A stretch of DNA of 46,610 nucleotides from the NCBI GenBank assembly GCA_902774055.1, contig CACYGX010000002.1, positions 102,650 to 149,259 of the forward strand, given 5' to 3'. The translations under genes were made by a program, and so were the position numbers. This document shows positions 35,019-41,706 of this stretch, in pieces; position 1 is the stretch's first letter, and the number at the start of each line of letters is the position of its first letter. The notes beneath the pieces were generated by a model, which ran no database searches, was not told the DNA's origin, and saw nothing but the letters and a program-made list of their open reading frames with translations. This DNA is from an uncultured Bacteroidales bacterium. Lineage in GTDB: Bacteria; Bacteroidota; Bacteroidia; Bacteroidales; Muribaculaceae.

Positions 35019-35060
35019 GTCGTTCACTGCTGCGTCAAGTGGTGGTGGACGACTGATTTT
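35019..35060 (+). terminator. Probable terminator after trpB2
   Basis: gtcgttcac (35019-35027) pairs with gtggacgac (35045-35053), nine pairs with one G-U and a 17-nt loop, followed by tgatttt. Moderate strength. A 12-nt palindrome (ttatcatgataa) lies just before it. Confidence 0.45.
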
Positions 35061-35084
35061 CTGCAGTAAGATAATGGTGTGGGG

Positions 35085-35116
35085 TTTGTTTTTTTGAGGT
35101 AGAGTGACTAACTTTG
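35085..35116 (+). promoter_or_regulatory. Promoter of the fucose-type operon
   Basis: -33 TTTG (35085-35088), a 20-nt spacer, and -7 TAACTTTG (35109-35116). The GTG start at 35139 is 22 nt downstream, giving a very short leader. Confidence 0.8.
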
Positions 35117-35138
35117 CAGTTCTAAAATCTAATGAATC

Positions 35139-36308
35139 GTGGCTAATAAGAAAGTTTTTGTCTCGGGTTGCTATGACCTGCTACACTCGGGGCACGTGGA
35201 GTTCTTCAGGCAGGCGTCGCAGTTTGGTGACCTGTATGTGGGCATCGGCAGCGACAAGACCATCGAGGCCTTGAAGGGTCACAAGACGATGTATAGCGAG
35301 CAGGAGCGGCTGTTTATGGTGCGCGCCATCCGCTATGTCAAGGAGGCCTACATCAATCAGGGTAGCGGTTTCCTGGACTTCCTGCCCACCCTCGACATGG
35401 TCCATCCTGACTGCCTGGTGGTCAACGAGGACGGCGACCGTGAGGACAAGCGCCAGCTATGCCGTGAGCGCGGCATGGGGTACATCGTGCTCAAGCGTGA
35501 ACCCGGCGAAGGCCTGCAGGCACGCAGTAGCACGGGCCTCAAGCAGGCCGTGAGTCAGCTGCCCACGCGTCTGGACTTGGCGGGGACGTGGATTGACCAA
35601 CCCTATGTCTCATGCTATGCCCCGGGATGGGCGTTGACCATTTCGCTGGAGCCCACCTTTGAGGTGCGTGAGCGTTGCGGCCTGTCCACGAGCACGCGCA
35701 ACACCATCAAACGCGTGTGGCCCATCCAGTTGCCAAACATGGATCCCGAAATGCTGGCGCGACTGGTCTTCTGCCTCGAGAATGACCCGGAGCGCAGCGA
35801 TGGCATCGTGAGCGGAGCCCAGGACGCTATCGGCATCTGTGTGCCTGGCTTGGCGAGGCATTACTATAACGGCAGCTATTGGCCCGAGAAGATAGAATAC
35901 ACCCAGGATCCCGCTTTGCTCGGTTGGCTGGAAGATCACCTGTGCATGATTCCCATGTTCCCACGTCGCCCTGGCTGCAGTGTGGTCCAGGGGAAGGATA
36001 TCACCCCCCAGAAAGTCCGTAATCTTGCTGCTGCTGCCGACGATTGCTGGCAGAGCATCCACCGCATGGACATCGACGGGTTTGCAAGGGCCTACAAGGC
36101 CTCCTTCGAGGCTCAGGTGGCTATGTTCCCGGCGATGATTCAGCCTGGTGTGCAGGACTATATCGACCGATACAGTGCCCTTGATGGCGTGTTGGCGTGG
36201 AAGATGCCTGGAGCTGGAGGCGGCGGTTATCTAGCCCTCGTCTGCCGTGACAGGGACAGTTTCCCCGAGGGAGCCATCACACTCACCATTCGCCGCTCCG
36301 GCATGTAA
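35139..36308 (+). CDS. Nucleotidyltransferase / GHMP-kinase-like fusion protein
   Basis: 389 residues from a GTG start; the ATG at 35132 runs into a stop after four codons, and the N-terminal beta strand begins at once (ANKKVFVSGCYDLLHSGHVEFFRQA). Residues 1-140 form a cytidylyltransferase-like domain with HSGH, the HxGH nucleotide motif, and IGSDKTIEALKG. From about 145 a GHMP-kinase-like part follows: LAGTWIDQPYVSCYAPGWALTISLEP, SGAQDAIGICVPGLARHYYNG (compare GxQDxxAxxxGG of fucokinase/heptose kinases), and the C-terminal GAGGGGYLALV motif. The kinase phosphate loop (PxSSGLGSS) is not evident; LSTSTRNTIKRVW occupies that area. A sugar-1-phosphate activating enzyme was probably the ancestor. 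With a mutarotase and fucose permease downstream, L-fucose or a similar sugar is the likely substrate (inference). It differs from Fkp. Confidence 0.75.
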   Translation: MANKKVFVSGCYDLLHSGHVEFFRQASQFGDLYVGIGSDKTIEALKGHKTMYSEQERLFMVRAIRYVKEAYINQGSGFLDFLPTLDMVHPDCLVVNEDGDREDKRQLCRERGMGYIVLKREPGEGLQARSSTGLKQAVSQLPTRLDLAGTWIDQPYVSCYAPGWALTISLEPTFEVRERCGLSTSTRNTIKRVWPIQLPNMDPEMLARLVFCLENDPERSDGIVSGAQDAIGICVPGLARHYYNGSYWPEKIEYTQDPALLGWLEDHLCMIPMFPRRPGCSVVQGKDITPQKVRNLAAAADDCWQSIHRMDIDGFARAYKASFEAQVAMFPAMIQPGVQDYIDRYSALDGVLAWKMPGAGGGGYLALVCRDRDSFPEGAITLTIRRSGM

Positions 36309-36364
36309 AGATAAAATTACTCCGTTAAAACCGTTATCTCCGTTAAATTCGTCCCATCCGCCAA

Positions 36365-36703
36365 ATGAAACGCTACTGCCAAACCCTAGACCTGCGCGAT
36401 GACCGCGCGATGATTGAGAAATATGTAGAGGCCCATGCCCATGTCTGGCCCGAGATTCAAGAGGGAATCCGCTCGGTTGGTATCCTTGATATGCAGATAT
36501 TTATCCACGGTAACCGACTCTTCATGATATGTGACACGGTCGATGATTTTGACTGGGAGAAGGACAACGCCCGGCTGGCTACACTGCCCCGACAGGCCGA
36601 GTGGGAAGCCTATGTGGCCCAATTCCAGGGCTGCGACCCCGATGCGCCCTCTACCGCCAAATGGCAACTGATGGAACGAATCTTTAAACTTGACACGAAA
36701 TGA
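36365..36703 (+). CDS. L-rhamnose mutarotase family protein
   Basis: 112 residues, RhaM/YiiL family (dimeric alpha-beta barrel). Seen: MKRYCQTLDLRDDRAMIEKYVEAHAHVWPEIQEGIRSVGILDMQIFIHGNRLFMICDT with the His and Tyr positions of the active site, and the closing AKWQLMERIFKLD. Members interconvert alpha and beta anomers of L-rhamnose or L-fucose; several Bacteroidota copies sit in fucose loci, as here. It lies 56 nt after the fusion gene, and its stop overlaps the permease start as ATGA (36700-36703), so the last two are translationally coupled. Confidence 0.9.
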   Translation: MKRYCQTLDLRDDRAMIEKYVEAHAHVWPEIQEGIRSVGILDMQIFIHGNRLFMICDTVDDFDWEKDNARLATLPRQAEWEAYVAQFQGCDPDAPSTAKWQLMERIFKLDTK

Positions 36704-38019
36704 CAACCGATAGTCCAAAGAAATCCCGTATGCTGGTGACCCGTGAGGGCGTGAGCTATGTTTTGCCTTTTATCGTGGTGACCTGCTGCTTTGCCCTTTG
36801 GGGCTTTGCCAACGACATTACCAACCCGATGGTGAAGGCCTTCTCCAAGATTTTCCGCATGAGTGTGACCGACGGCACGCTGGTGCAGGTGGCCTTCTAT
36901 GGTGGCTACTTCTGCATGGCCTTGCCGGCAGCGATGTTTATCCGTCGCCACTCGTTCAAGAGTGGTGTTGTGATGGGGTTATCGCTCTATGCGCTGGGTG
37001 TGCTGCTGTTCATTCCCGCTAAGGCGATGGGCGTCTTTGCGCCATTCCTCCTGGCCTATTTCATCCTTACGTGCGGCTTGTCGTTTCTTGAGACGACTGC
37101 CAATCCCTATATCCTGCTCATGGGCGATGCCGAGACGGCGACCCGTCGATTGAACTTTGCCCAGTCGTTTAACCCCATCGGGTCGTTGACGGGCATGTTC
37201 GTAGCCATGAATTTTATCCAGGCCCGACTTTCCCCGCTTGATACCGCGGAACGGGCAACACTCGACGATGCCAGTTTCGAGGCATTGAAGCAGAGCGACC
37301 TGAGCGTGCTCATTCAGCCCTATGCGCTATTGAGTGTGGTCATCATCCTGTTGCTGGTGGTGCTGTTGATTGTGAAGATACCGTTGGTGCGTCAAAAGGC
37401 ACGCGACGAGCGCGCCCCGCTGTGGCCTGCCGTCAAGCGCTTGTGGGAAAATAAACCCTATCGAAACGGTGTCGTGGCCCAATTCTTCTATGTAGGCGCC
37501 CAGATTACATGTTGGACGTTCATTATCCAGTATGGCACCCGCGTGTTTATGGCCGAGGGTATGACCGAGCAGGCAGCCGAGGTCTTGTCGCAGCGTTACA
37601 ACATTGTGGCAATGGTGCTGTTTTGCCTGATGCGGTTTGTCAACATTTATCTCATGAAATACTTCAAGCCCGGCAGACTTCTGGCCTTTTTTGCAGCCCC
37701 GGCAATGCTGTTGCTGCTCGGCGTTATCCTGATTGGTGGCCGCACTGGAATGTATTGCCTCGTGGGCGTGTCGGCATGTATGAGCCTGATGTTCCCCACC
37801 ATCTATGGCATCGCCCTGGGTGGAGTGCGTCAAGACACCGAGGTGGGCTCGGCAGGACTGATTATGGCCATCTTGGGCGGTAGCGTGCTGCCCGCTCTTC
37901 AAGCGATGATCATCGACAGCAACGTCTCTTTCTTGCCAGCCGTCAACGTCTCCTTCGTCGTCCCCCTGTTCTGCTTCCTGGTAGTCATGCTCTACGGCCT
38001 GCGTAATAGTCGCAGTTAA
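36700..38019 (+). CDS. fucP: L-fucose:H+ symporter (FucP family)
   Basis: 439 residues, twelve-helix major facilitator. Seen: PFIVVTCCFALWGFANDITNPMVKAFSKIF (family start, with the Asp of the NDI motif), VQVAFYGGYFCMALPAAMFIRRHSFKSGVVMGLSLYALG, LSFLETTANPYILLMG with the ETxANP motif typical of FucP, RRLNFAQSFNPIGSLTGMF, and MSLMFPTIYGIALGG. Import of L-fucose by proton symport at the inner membrane is the expected role. It is the last gene of the three-gene operon; palindromes of the transposase element begin 50 nt past its stop and may act as terminators. Confidence 0.93.
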   Translation: MTTDSPKKSRMLVTREGVSYVLPFIVVTCCFALWGFANDITNPMVKAFSKIFRMSVTDGTLVQVAFYGGYFCMALPAAMFIRRHSFKSGVVMGLSLYALGVLLFIPAKAMGVFAPFLLAYFILTCGLSFLETTANPYILLMGDAETATRRLNFAQSFNPIGSLTGMFVAMNFIQARLSPLDTAERATLDDASFEALKQSDLSVLIQPYALLSVVIILLLVVLLIVKIPLVRQKARDERAPLWPAVKRLWENKPYRNGVVAQFFYVGAQITCWTFIIQYGTRVFMAEGMTEQAAEVLSQRYNIVAMVLFCLMRFVNIYLMKYFKPGRLLAFFAAPAMLLLLGVILIGGRTGMYCLVGVSACMSLMFPTIYGIALGGVRQDTEVGSAGLIMAILGGSVLPALQAMIIDSNVSFLPAVNVSFVVPLFCFLVVMLYGLRNSRS

Positions 38020-38068
38020 GCATTGAAGATAGAACAGGTCGCTTATGCGAGATTGTTCAAATAGCAGA

Positions 38069-38182
38069 CGCCCATAGGGCGGCCCTCCGTGTAACCCCCT
38101 GTGTTGACCGAAGAACGAGCAAAGCGAGTGAATCGGTCGGCACAGGGGGAGATTGACGAAGAAAAATGTCGCCTACGGCGAC
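38069..38182. repeat. Left palindrome cluster of the transposase element
   Basis: Three palindromes in order: A, cgccc-ata-gggcg (38069-38081); B, ccccctgtgttgaccga...tcggtcggcacaggggg (38095-38149, 17 pairs with G-T wobbles, with gaacgagcaaagcga inside); C, gtcgcc-tac-ggcgac (38168-38182). The same three types recur in reverse order on the other side of the transposase gene. Confidence 0.75.
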
Positions 38183-38232
38183 CCCAAAATGCATTTGTAC
38201 ACTTCAGTCGTATTGTATACTTTTATGACATT

Positions 38233-38685
38233 ATGAGCTACACCAATCTAATCTATCATATCGTATTCCGCACCTATCGCAGCACTCAAGCTATTAATGA
38301 AGATCATGAGCGAGAGTTGTATGCCTATATGCATGGCTATATTGTCCGTCACCGTGGAATACTCTATCGAGTGAACGGAATGCCAGACCATGTGCACCTC
38401 TTGGTGTCATTGCCACCCGATCTGGCCGTTGCCGAATTTGTGAGAGGACTGAAGTATGCCACCAACACATGGCTCAAACAGAACCCAGCATTCCCGGCTT
38501 TTTCGGGTTGGGGTGAGGGTTATGCCGCTTTTACTTATTCTCGTGAGCAGATTCCTGTAGTAAAACAGTATATCATTAACCAGAAGGAGCATCACCACAA
38601 GACTACCTTTGCCGAGGAATACAGGCAATTTATCCTTGATCATGGAGGAGAGATAGACGAGCGGTTTTTCTTGAATGATAAGTGA
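38233..38685 (+). CDS. IS200/Y1-type transposase, REP-associated (RAYT-like)
   Basis: 150 residues from the ATG at 38233; the frame is open earlier but covers palindromes, and SYTNLIYHIVFRTYRST is the usual Y1 start. HUH single-strand DNA transposase: the metal-binding His pair is in MPDHVHLLVSLP (His53, His55), and the nucleophile candidate is Tyr113 in VVKQYIINQKEHHHK. FVRGLKYATNTWLK lies between. Y1 enzymes nick at hairpin-tipped ends; RAYTs move or maintain REP palindromes. The gene is complete and bracketed by mirror-ordered palindromes (38069-38182 and 38700-38840), not by simple inverted repeats. It is followed by a convergent dockerin gene. The RAYT subtype is inferred from the palindromes. 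Confidence 0.85.
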   Translation: MSYTNLIYHIVFRTYRSTQAINEDHERELYAYMHGYIVRHRGILYRVNGMPDHVHLLVSLPPDLAVAEFVRGLKYATNTWLKQNPAFPAFSGWGEGYAAFTYSREQIPVVKQYIINQKEHHHKTTFAEEYRQFILDHGGEIDERFFLNDK

Positions 38686-38699
38686 TGACGTATGATGGG

Positions 38700-38840
38700 G
38701 TCGCCGTCGGCGACGGCGTTGTTTGGCCGTCTATCCCCCTGTGAATCAAACTCTCTCGCTGCGCTCGTTCGCCTGATTTACAGGGGGTTATTCAAATGGT
38801 CGCCCTTTCGGGCGAGCCATCTGTCGGCAAAAAGTTGCCG
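38700..38840. repeat. Right palindrome cluster of the transposase element
   Basis: C', gtcgcc-gtc-ggcgac (38700-38714); B', ccccctgtgaatca...tgatttacaggggg (38735-38787, 14 pairs, one G-T) containing tcgctgcgctcgttc, the reverse complement of the left core with two differences; A', cgccc-tttc-gggcg (38801-38814); and a further cggcaa/ttgccg hairpin (38825-38840). The order mirrors the left cluster. Confidence 0.75.
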
Positions 38841-38898
38841 GGGGCATAGCTTACACGATATTGTATACAACAAGGGCGAATTTACACAATGCGCTAAG

Positions 38899-39594
38899 CT
38901 AGTTGGTGCCTGATAGGAGCATGTCGATGAGGGCCGAGACATCGGCGATGCTGATGCTGCCGTCGCGGTCCACGTCGGCCGATTGAGGTGTAGAGGCGCT
39001 GTTTCCGGCCAATAGCATGTCGATGAGGGCTGACACGTCGGCGATATCGACTCTGTTGTTGCCGTCCACGTCGCCGATGACGGGATCGTCACCACCACCT
39101 CCTCCAGGTGTCGATGTGACGGGTGTGAGCTCTATCCTCTTCACAAATCCGCAGTTGCTCATATCGGCATCTCTCGAATAGAACCGCAACCGGGCCGTGC
39201 TTGCCCCGTTGGGTATCGGCAGCGAGCATTTCAACTTCTGTGACGATGATGACGAGGTGGGTAAGCACCTTGCCGAATCACATGGTGTCCCCTGGTCGTT
39301 GTCGATGACCGCAGTCACACCCACGGCCATGTCTTGTGAGGTCCACCTGATGAGAATGGCGACGCTGTCCATTTCCTGACAAGAGAAGTAAGGGGAACTG
39401 AGCGTGAGCACATTCCCCTGGCTGGTGACATACAGGGCGATACCTTTACTAAAGCTTTGTGGGGTAATCTCCCCTCCAGTGTAACTCCATCCCTCATAGC
39501 TGTCATAGGCAAACTGAGGTAATTGTTGTGCGGTTGCCAGCATTGTTGTCAACAAGGCGATGAATAAGGTCAGTCGAAGTCTTTTTGTGCCCAT
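38899..39594 (-). CDS. Secreted protein with C-terminal dockerin-like tandem repeat
   Basis: 231 residues. Signal peptide (LRLTLFIALLTTMLATAQ), then a beta-rich domain of about 130 residues (SYEGWSYTGGEITPQSFSKGIALYVTSQGNVLTLSSPYFSCQEMDSVAILIRWTSQ) resembling a jelly-roll or carbohydrate-binding module, a TPGGGGGDDP linker, and a C-terminal type I dockerin-like pair: GDVDGNNRVDIADVSALIDMLLAG and ADVDRDGSISIADVSALIDMLLSG. Each has a DxDxN/D calcium loop and an ADVSALIDMLL helix. Dockerins dock to cohesins on the cell surface or on scaffolds; no cohesin is in the window. Such tails are known on secreted proteins of gut Bacteroidota, where their partner is mostly unknown. -7 box at 39622-39629. 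Confidence 0.85.
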   Translation of the reverse strand: MGTKRLRLTLFIALLTTMLATAQQLPQFAYDSYEGWSYTGGEITPQSFSKGIALYVTSQGNVLTLSSPYFSCQEMDSVAILIRWTSQDMAVGVTAVIDNDQGTPCDSARCLPTSSSSSQKLKCSLPIPNGASTARLRFYSRDADMSNCGFVKRIELTPVTSTPGGGGGDDPVIGDVDGNNRVDIADVSALIDMLLAGNSASTPQSADVDRDGSISIADVSALIDMLLSGTN

Positions 39595-39621
39595 AGTTTT
39601 GTTGGATTAGGTATTTATGCC

Positions 39622-39629
39622 CAAAGGTA
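39622..39629 (-). promoter_or_regulatory. -7 box of the dockerin-protein gene
   Basis: TACCTTTG on the minus strand, exact TAnnTTTG, 28 nt before the start. The nearest TTG is only 12 nt away, so no proper -33 element is seen. Confidence 0.5.
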
Positions 39630-39683
39630 GCGCTTTTTGTGCAATCATTAATGGAAAAGATAATAAACTTTGTGAAAATCCCG

Positions 39684-39711
39684 TTTGCTTGTGAAAAAAT
39701 GACTATCTTTG
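39684..39711 (+). promoter_or_regulatory. Promoter of glutamine synthetase
   Basis: -7 TATCTTTG (39704-39711, exact consensus). The nearest upstream TTTG (39684-39687) leaves a spacer of 16 nt, shorter than usual. The leader to the TTG start at 39830 is over 100 nt long. Confidence 0.6.
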
Positions 39712-39829
39712 CCAGAAAACTAAAAACCATTAATTAACCTAAGAGGGTATCATTATTCAATAGTGTTGCAAGTAATTGATTTTCACCGAATTAAATAATG
39801 TTTATCCTCGATTAATATCTTACACAAAA

Positions 39830-41338
39830 TTGGAAAACGAAATTCTGGCACTTAACGCCAACCAGGTAGTGGCTTACCTGCAGAAAGAACCTCAAGAGTT
39901 CACCAAGGCCGACATCATCCGCTACATTGAAGAGAACAACATCCGCATGGTCAATTTCATGTACCCTGGCGGTGACGGCAAGTTGAAAACCCTGAATTTT
40001 GTCATCAGCAGCAAGGATTACCTGCGCACCATCCTCTCGTGTGGTGAGCGTGTTGACGGTTCCAGCCTGTTCAGCTTTATCCAGGCCAGCTCGAGCGACC
40101 TGTATGTGTTGCCGCGCTTCAGCACCGCATTCCTTGACCCCTTTGCCGAGATTCCGACACTGTGCATGCTCTGCTCCTTCTTTGACAAGGACGGCAATCC
40201 CCTGGAGAGTTCTCCCGAGAACACCCTGCGCAAGGCCGCACAGGCTTTCCGCGAGACCACGGGCATGGAGTATCACGCTATGGGCGAGCTGGAGTACTAC
40301 GTTATCCGTCCCTCGGTTGACTTCTACCCCGCACGTGACCAGCACGGCTATCACGAGTCAATGCCTTATGCCAAGACCAACGACTTCCGCCAGCGCTGCA
40401 TGGATTACATTGCCAAGGCTGGTGGCCAGATCAAGTACGGCCACAGCGAGGTGGGTAACTTTGAGCAAGACGGTGTAGTCTATGAGCAGAACGAGATCGA
40501 GTTCTTGCCCGTTCCCGTCCTGGATGCTGCCGACCAGCTGATGGTCGCCAAGTGGGTGATCCGCAACCTGGCCTTCCGTGCTAACCTCAATGTCACCTTC
40601 GCTCCCAAGATTACCACCGGTAAGGCTGGCTCGGGTCTGCACATTCACATGCGCATGATGAAGGATGGCCGCAACATGATGCTCAACGATAAGGGCGTCC
40701 TCAGTGATGAGGCCCGCAAGGCTATCGCCGGTATGATGGACCTGGCACCCGCTATCACCGCCTTCGGCAACAAGAATCCCATGTCCTACTTCCGTCTGGT
40801 GCCCCACCAGGAGGCTCCCACCAACGTGTGCTGGGGTGATCGCAACCGCTCGGTGCTCGTGCGTGTGCCTCTGGGATGGACCGCTGGAGCCGACATGTGC
40901 CGCATTGCCAACCCGCTGGAGCCCGCCAGCAATTTCGATACGACCCAGAAGCAGACCGTCGAGATGCGTTCGCCGGATGGCTCGGCCGACATCTATCAGC
41001 TGCTGGCCGGACTGTGTGTAGCCTGCCGCCATGGCTTCGAGATGGAGAATGCGTTGGAATTGGCTGCCAAGACCTATGTTGATGTGAATATCCACGATGC
41101 CGCTAATGCAGACCGCCTTAACGAACTCGACTGCCTGCCTGACAGCTGCGTTGCCAGCGCCGACTGCTTGGAGAAACTGCGTGCTGCTTTCGAGGAGCAT
41201 GGCGTCTTCAGCGCTCACATGATTGATGGTATCATCGCCGAGTTGCGCTCGTTCAACGACCGCACCCTGCGTCACGACATCGAACATGATCCTAAGCGCA
41301 CAGCTCAACTCGTCAACGAGTACTTCCAGTGCGGCTAA
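39830..41338 (+). CDS. glnA: Glutamine synthetase family protein
   Basis: 502 residues from a TTG at 39830 (ENEILALNANQVVAYLQKEP); an earlier in-frame TTG at 39776 adds residues unlike the family. I see no ATG that fits the N terminus. Makes glutamine from glutamate, ammonia and ATP. Seen: beta-grasp region (IRMVNFMYPGGDGKLKTLNFVI), the metal site ELEYYVI, HSEVGNFEQDGVVYEQNEIEFLPV, GSGLHIHMRMMKDGRNMM (ATP and substrate His), NRSVLVRVP, and VEMRSPDGSADIYQLLAGL. It differs from the long GSIII (about 730 residues) also found in Bacteroidales. Expressed from its own promoter with a leader over 100 nt and a strong terminator. Confidence 0.92.
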   Translation: MENEILALNANQVVAYLQKEPQEFTKADIIRYIEENNIRMVNFMYPGGDGKLKTLNFVISSKDYLRTILSCGERVDGSSLFSFIQASSSDLYVLPRFSTAFLDPFAEIPTLCMLCSFFDKDGNPLESSPENTLRKAAQAFRETTGMEYHAMGELEYYVIRPSVDFYPARDQHGYHESMPYAKTNDFRQRCMDYIAKAGGQIKYGHSEVGNFEQDGVVYEQNEIEFLPVPVLDAADQLMVAKWVIRNLAFRANLNVTFAPKITTGKAGSGLHIHMRMMKDGRNMMLNDKGVLSDEARKAIAGMMDLAPAITAFGNKNPMSYFRLVPHQEAPTNVCWGDRNRSVLVRVPLGWTAGADMCRIANPLEPASNFDTTQKQTVEMRSPDGSADIYQLLAGLCVACRHGFEMENALELAAKTYVDVNIHDAANADRLNELDCLPDSCVASADCLEKLRAAFEEHGVFSAHMIDGIIAELRSFNDRTLRHDIEHDPKRTAQLVNEYFQCG

Positions 41339-41366
41339 TTTTCCAGACAACAACGAAAAACCATAC

Positions 41367-41410
41367 AAACAACAAGGGACAACAATCATCAGCGTTGTCC
41401 CTTGTTGTTT
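41367..41410 (+). terminator. Terminator of glutamine synthetase
   Basis: A 17-bp perfect stem (aaacaacaagggacaac/gttgtcccttgttgttt) with a 10-nt loop, followed by attttag. The 3' arm ends in a T run. Confidence 0.85.
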
Positions 41411-41460
41411 ATTTTAGGGCAATTTTGTCCGCAAAATTCAAACCCCATCGTTATTTACCG

Positions 41461-41571
41461 ATGAATAACAATCTGGGTGCAATTATAGCTATTGTGATCG
41501 TAGGGATCACAGCAAGAACCGCTAGATGGTTGTTTATCAACTGTTTGTCGGATATTCATTTTGCACATTGA
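41461..41571 (+). CDS. Possible small membrane peptide (36 aa)
   Basis: ATG at 41461 opens MNNNLGAIIAIVIVGITARTARWLF, with a clear hydrophobic stretch (GAIIAIVIVGI) followed by basic residues, then LINCLSDIHFAH-like tail and stop at 41571. It could be a single-pass peptide with a basic cytoplasmic side. There is no promoter of the usual type close by, and it lies after a strong terminator. Nothing homologous is recognized. Low confidence; it may be chance. Confidence 0.25.
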   Translation: MNNNLGAIIAIVIVGITARTARWLFINCLSDIHFAH

Positions 41572-41583
41572 AAAATTAAGGCT

Positions 41584-41613
41584 CAGCCGAGGGTGTGACA
41601 TCACCCTCGGCTG
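41584..41613 (-). terminator. Terminator of the tandem receptor unit
   Basis: The 12-bp perfect stem cagccgagggtg/caccctcggctg has a 6-nt loop. On the minus strand it is followed by agccttaattttt, a T-rich stretch. It lies downstream of the leftward receptor gene. Confidence 0.7.
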
Positions 41614-41650
41614 GCTACGGTAATGAAGCTACTGCTGTGTATGATCCTGT

Positions 41651-41698
41651 TTACAGGCGGTTGCGCTCGTCTTTGCCGACATGGTCACCTTTGTAATA
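41651..41698 (-). pseudogene. Relic of a receptor C-terminal tail
   Basis: Read on the minus strand, this stretch encodes YYKGDHVGKDERNRL followed by a stop, in a different frame from the receptor gene that ends at 41707. The other receptor (44294-46610) ends RYKGSHAGQDERNRL. The last 23 nt, including the stop codon, are identical (41651-41673 and 44294-44316). So the 3' tip of a second-type receptor gene survives just past the stop of the first. A TGA immediately precedes it, and nothing can translate it as part of a longer protein. Confidence 0.75.
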
Positions 41699-41706
41699 TC
41701 AGTTGG

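Noticed and set aside
38069-38840. Palindrome clusters as a CRISPR array
   Set aside because: The repeats are of three different types in mirror order with no regular spacers and no cas genes.
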